Source: Candidatus Defluviicoccus seviourii (GTDB lineage Bacteria; Pseudomonadota; Alphaproteobacteria; Rhodospirillales; Defluviicoccaceae). From it: a DNA stretch of 64,000 nucleotides. The stretch spans positions 1 through 64,000 of the forward strand of contig UXAT02000052.1 in the NCBI GenBank assembly GCA_900609035.2, written 5' to 3'. Below the pieces are notes generated by a model. That model was not told where the DNA came from, did not search any database, and saw nothing but the letters and a program-made list of their open reading frames with translations. Below, piece after piece: positions 61,262 through 64,000 of the stretch. Position 1 is the first letter of the stretch. The number at the start of each line of letters is the position of its first letter. Both the position numbers and the translations under genes were made by a program.

Positions 61262-62947
61262 ATGACTACGGAGACGGCAGCATCGCCGCCGATGGGCGCG
61301 GCGGCAGCACGTGAATCCTGGGTGCCAATGATCGCTATTGCGCTCGGCCAAATGATCATGTCGTTCAATGTTGCCGCCTTGCCGGTGTCGATGGGCGGCA
61401 TGGTGGCGAGCTTCGACGTGCCGCCGACGACGGTCGGCACCGGCATCGTCCTCTACTCCCTGTCCGTCGCCGGCTTCGTCATGCTGGGCGCCAAGCTGTG
61501 CCAGCGCGTTGGGCCGGTTCTCATCTTCCGTTACGTCGTCGGCCTTTTTGCCGTCGCCCAAGTGATGATGACCTTCAGTCCGGTTGCGACGGTCATGCTG
61601 GTGGCGCAGCTTCTGGCCGGCCTTGCCGCCGCGGTCATCGTGCCGTCGCTTGTCGCGTTGATCGCTCACCACTACCACGGCCAGCAGCAGGCGACCGCGC
61701 TCGGCGCCCTTGGCTCCGCTCGTGCGGCGGCCGGGGTTGGCGCTTTCCTGATCGGCGGTCTGCTCGGCACGTTCGTCGGCTGGCGGCCGCTGTTCGGCAT
61801 CCTTATTGTTGCATCGGTGCTGGTGTTTTTCCTCAGCTACAAGCTCAAGCCGGCGCAGGGGCGGCCGGAGGTCAAGATTGATGTGGGCGGCGTGGTGCTG
61901 GCCGCGGTGTCGATCATCCTGATCACGATGGGCTTCAACAATCTCAACCGCTGGGGGCTCGGCGTCGCTGGCCCGGGCGCCCCGTTCGATCTGTTCGGCC
62001 TGTCGCCGGCACCGATCATGATCATCGTCGGTATTGCCCTCTTGCAGTTTTTCATCTTCTGGAGTCGGCGCCAGCAGTCCGCAGGCCGGACACCGCTGCT
62101 CGACCTCAGGGTGATTTCATCCAACCAGGAGCGAGCCGCCGTCTTGTGCATGTTCGCGGTGGTGATGCTGGAGGCGATGCTGAACTTCTCGGTACCGCTG
62201 TACATCCAGATCATCCAGGGTCGGACGCCGATCGAGACGGCGATCGCGATGATGCCGTTCAACCTTACCGTCTTCTTCACGGCGATGCTGGTGGTGCGGC
62301 TTTACGGCACGTTGGCACCCCGGCGCATTGGCCAATTGGGCTTCGCCCTGTGCACGCTGGCGCTCTTGTGGCTCGCGTTCGTGGTGCGCAACGATTGGAG
62401 CGCCATTCCGGTGATGTTTGGCCTGATTGCCTTCGGTATCGGTCAGGGCGCGCTGGTCACGCTGGTGTTCAACGTGCTGGTGACGGCGGCACCGAAAGAG
62501 CTGGCGGGCGATGTCGGCTCCCTTCGCGGCACGGCGAACAACCTTGCCGCCGGGGTCGGCACGGCGGTAGCGGGGGCGCTCCTGGTCGGTCTGTTGAGTG
62601 CGCAGGTCTTTCTGCAGCTCGCCGACAATCAGAAGTTTCCGGCACACATCCAGAGCCAGCTGAACCTGGATAACATCACCTTCGTGACCAACGACCGGCT
62701 GCAGACGATCCTGGAAGGCACAACGGCAACGCCGCAGGAGGTTGCGGAGGCCGTGCGCATCAACACCGAATCGCGCCTGATGGCCCTGAAGATGGGCCTC
62801 CTGCTGATGGCCGGCGTCGCACTGCTGTCGATCGCGCCCGCTGCCCGCCTTCCCTCCTACAAGCCGGGCGAGATCCCCGATAACCCGGCACCGCCGGCAT
62901 CGGAGGAACTCCGTGAAGCAGCGCGCGCCGTGGCGTCGAAGGAGTGA
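61262..62947 (+). CDS. MFS transporter, 14-helix DHA2-type
   Basis: The 561-residue protein has 14 predicted membrane helices. The DHA2-type loops are visible: GAKLCQRVGPVLIFRYVVG after helix 2, and ALGALGSARAAAGVGAFLIGG. The central block around FFLSYKLKPAQGRPEVKIDVGG matches the 14-helix family. A periplasmic loop between the last helices (QSQLNLDNITFVTNDRLQ) is typical. Such pumps export drugs, dyes or metabolites; the substrate is unknown. The ATG at 61262 has AGGGAAGG about 10 bases upstream; a GTG at 61253 is possible. No TetR/MarR regulator is adjacent. Confidence 0.9.
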   Translation: MTTETAASPPMGAAAARESWVPMIAIALGQMIMSFNVAALPVSMGGMVASFDVPPTTVGTGIVLYSLSVAGFVMLGAKLCQRVGPVLIFRYVVGLFAVAQVMMTFSPVATVMLVAQLLAGLAAAVIVPSLVALIAHHYHGQQQATALGALGSARAAAGVGAFLIGGLLGTFVGWRPLFGILIVASVLVFFLSYKLKPAQGRPEVKIDVGGVVLAAVSIILITMGFNNLNRWGLGVAGPGAPFDLFGLSPAPIMIIVGIALLQFFIFWSRRQQSAGRTPLLDLRVISSNQERAAVLCMFAVVMLEAMLNFSVPLYIQIIQGRTPIETAIAMMPFNLTVFFTAMLVVRLYGTLAPRRIGQLGFALCTLALLWLAFVVRNDWSAIPVMFGLIAFGIGQGALVTLVFNVLVTAAPKELAGDVGSLRGTANNLAAGVGTAVAGALLVGLLSAQVFLQLADNQKFPAHIQSQLNLDNITFVTNDRLQTILEGTTATPQEVAEAVRINTESRLMALKMGLLLMAGVALLSIAPAARLPSYKPGEIPDNPAPPASEELREAARAVASKE

Positions 62948-62959
62948 TGCGTTCTGGCA

Positions 62960-63001
62960 GCACAGGCACAAACGACGCCTACCCGCCGGTTGTGCCTGTG
63001 C
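62960..63001. terminator. Bidirectional stem-loop between the MFS gene and the PerM-type gene
   Basis: GCACAGGCACAA (62960-62971) pairs perfectly with TTGTGCCTGTGC (62990-63001), leaving an 18-base loop. It lies between two convergent stop codons 65 bases apart and could end transcripts from both sides. No strong T-run is visible. Confidence 0.65.
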
Positions 63002-63012
63002 GCCGGGCGACT

Positions 63013-64000
63013 CTAGGGGGTGTCTGCCGGCGCTGCCAGATCCGGCTGCGGTTCCGCGAGCCAGGCCGTGAACAGCGTATAGCTCAGTGCCAGCACGACT
63101 GAGCCGACGAACAGACCAATGATCCCTTCGGCCAGGAAGCCGCCGATTGCGCCCACGAAGATCACGATCATCGGCACCTTGCTGCCGCGGCCCAGCAGCA
63201 TTGGCTTCAGGACGTTGTCCATCAGGGCGACGAAGATGTTCCAGATCAGGAACAAGACCGCGGGCGTCGTTTCCGCCTCCGTGAAGACATAGATTGAGGC
63301 ACCGATCAGGATCAGGCCGGGGCCGACCTGGACCACGGCCAGCAGCAGGCAGAAGAGCGCGAGAAGCCCGGCTCCCGGCAGGCCAACGGCGAGAAAGCCG
63401 AGACCTGCCAAGAGCGATTGGATGAGAGCAACGCCCAGGATGCCGCGGGTGACGCTGCGAACGGTCGCCTGAGCAAGGTCGGCATACTCCGCGCCGCGCT
63501 CGCCGGCCATCCGCGTGGCGATCGCACGTGCCGCCTCGCCGCCGCCGGCGGCATGGGCGAGCAGGACGCCGGCAATGATGATGGCGAGTACAAACTGCAA
63601 AATGCCGAGGCTCAGGCCCGCTACCGCCGACAACATCCAACTGCCGAAGGCGGTGACTTGTGGCTTGATCTCAGCGAGAGCGCCAGCAATGTTGACCGAC
63701 GCCAACCGCCAGAAGCGTTCGAGCGGATGACCGATGATCGGCCAGTCTCCGATCCCCGCGGGCGGCGCCGGGATCGGCAACGTGCCGTCGGTGAGGCTCG
63801 TAACCAGCTTCTTCGCACTGTCGGCCAGCGTGCCGGCGAGCAGGACGGCCGGGCCGATCAACACCACCAGCATGAGAAAAGTGATCAGTGCCGCGGCCAA
63901 GCCGCGGCGGTTAGCAAGCGCCCTTTCCAGCCAGCAATAGGCCGGATAGACCGCAATGGCGATGACGATCCCCCACACCATCGGCACGATAAACGGCTTC
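63013..64000 (-). CDS. AI-2E/PerM-family permease, N-terminus beyond the window
   Basis: The frame continues past base 64000 without a start: the first codons read KPFIVPMVWGIVIAIAVYP, typical of the early region of PerM/AI-2E family proteins. About seven membrane helices remain. The family segments GLPGAGLLALFCLLLAVVQVGP, LIWNIFVALMDNVLKP and VPMIVIFVGAIGGFLAEG are clear. Family members have been proposed to export autoinducer-2 or act as sodium/proton antiporters; the name AI-2E does not prove signalling. The ATG inside at 63987 is probably not the true start. Confidence 0.9.
   Translation of the reverse strand, partial: KPFIVPMVWGIVIAIAVYPAYCWLERALANRRGLAAALITFLMLVVLIGPAVLLAGTLADSAKKLVTSLTDGTLPIPAPPAGIGDWPIIGHPLERFWRLASVNIAGALAEIKPQVTAFGSWMLSAVAGLSLGILQFVLAIIIAGVLLAHAAGGGEAARAIATRMAGERGAEYADLAQATVRSVTRGILGVALIQSLLAGLGFLAVGLPGAGLLALFCLLLAVVQVGPGLILIGASIYVFTEAETTPAVLFLIWNIFVALMDNVLKPMLLGRGSKVPMIVIFVGAIGGFLAEGIIGLFVGSVVLALSYTLFTAWLAEPQPDLAAPADTP

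Noticed and set aside
61063..61446. A minus-strand frame with a repeated GPIVF motif
   Set aside because: The repetition only reflects the 15-base DNA repeat read on the other strand; the rest is antisense to the glutaminase and MFS genes.
63013..64000. Quorum-sensing autoinducer-2 exporter
   Set aside because: The family name AI-2E is applied widely to PerM-like permeases, and no luxS or lsr gene is present in the window.

Overview
The window is GC-rich, densely coding DNA from an alphaproteobacterium, most likely of the Rhodospirillales/Azospirillum type. This is inferred from family content rather than a database match: fliX, a DksA with a single cysteine, the ATPase-inhibitor zeta family (DUF1476), minCDE, the flagellar order flgF-flgG-flgA-flgH / fliL-fliM-DUF6468-motE, and BluB. 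I see no rRNA, tRNA or CRISPR array.

Layout. 1-2.1 kb: the tail of an IS630-type transposase abuts and truncates a STAND/NACHT-like NTPase gene, followed by a secreted lytic transglycosylase. 2.3-8.8 kb: a surface-polysaccharide block (O-antigen ligase-like protein, Wzx-type flippase, sugar C-methyltransferase, NDP-sugar epimerase) with a split YeeE/YedE sulfur transporter pair inserted in it. 9.4-11.4 kb: minCDE. 11.7-12.6 kb: a lone amino-acid-type periplasmic binding protein. 12.7-21.3 kb: a seven-gene operon, with overlapping genes at most junctions, for uptake and mineralisation of 2-aminoethylphosphonate. It holds the three-part ABC transporter, PhnW, PhnX, a PbfA-type lyase and a flavin oxidase. 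21.5-33 kb: NudC, GNAT, methylcrotonyl-CoA carboxylase alpha, hemerythrin, zeta inhibitor, succinate-semialdehyde dehydrogenase plus glycerol kinase, BluB, a secreted protein, a CHAD protein and a DsbA-fold oxidoreductase. 33-37.8 kb: a LuxR-type regulator, a CbiX-like chelatase and an SLC13 transporter.

38.2-51.4 kb is a flagellar cluster. flgE and flgF each have a near-consensus sigma-54 promoter; a weaker one precedes fliL. The genes are flgE, fliX, dksA, flgHAGF (read leftward), and fliL, fliM, DUF6468, motE, cheY and a large TPR protein (read rightward). 51.6-54.2 kb is a thiamin-precursor ABC transporter (ThiZXY-like) under a clear TPP riboswitch whose 3' end lies directly before the first start codon. 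54.3-64 kb: an FkbM methyltransferase, an IS3-family remnant, a DUF748 giant protein, glycerate kinase, glutaminase, a 14-helix MFS transporter and the C-terminal part of an AI-2E/PerM permease that runs off the right edge.

The most interesting parts are the extended 2-aminoethylphosphonate operon with a hairpin around its first ribosome-binding site, the IS-truncated STAND NTPase, a paired-hairpin element flanked by CTAG between dksA and flgH, and two unrelated tandem repeats directly upstream of start codons whose units each carry a Shine-Dalgarno-like core.
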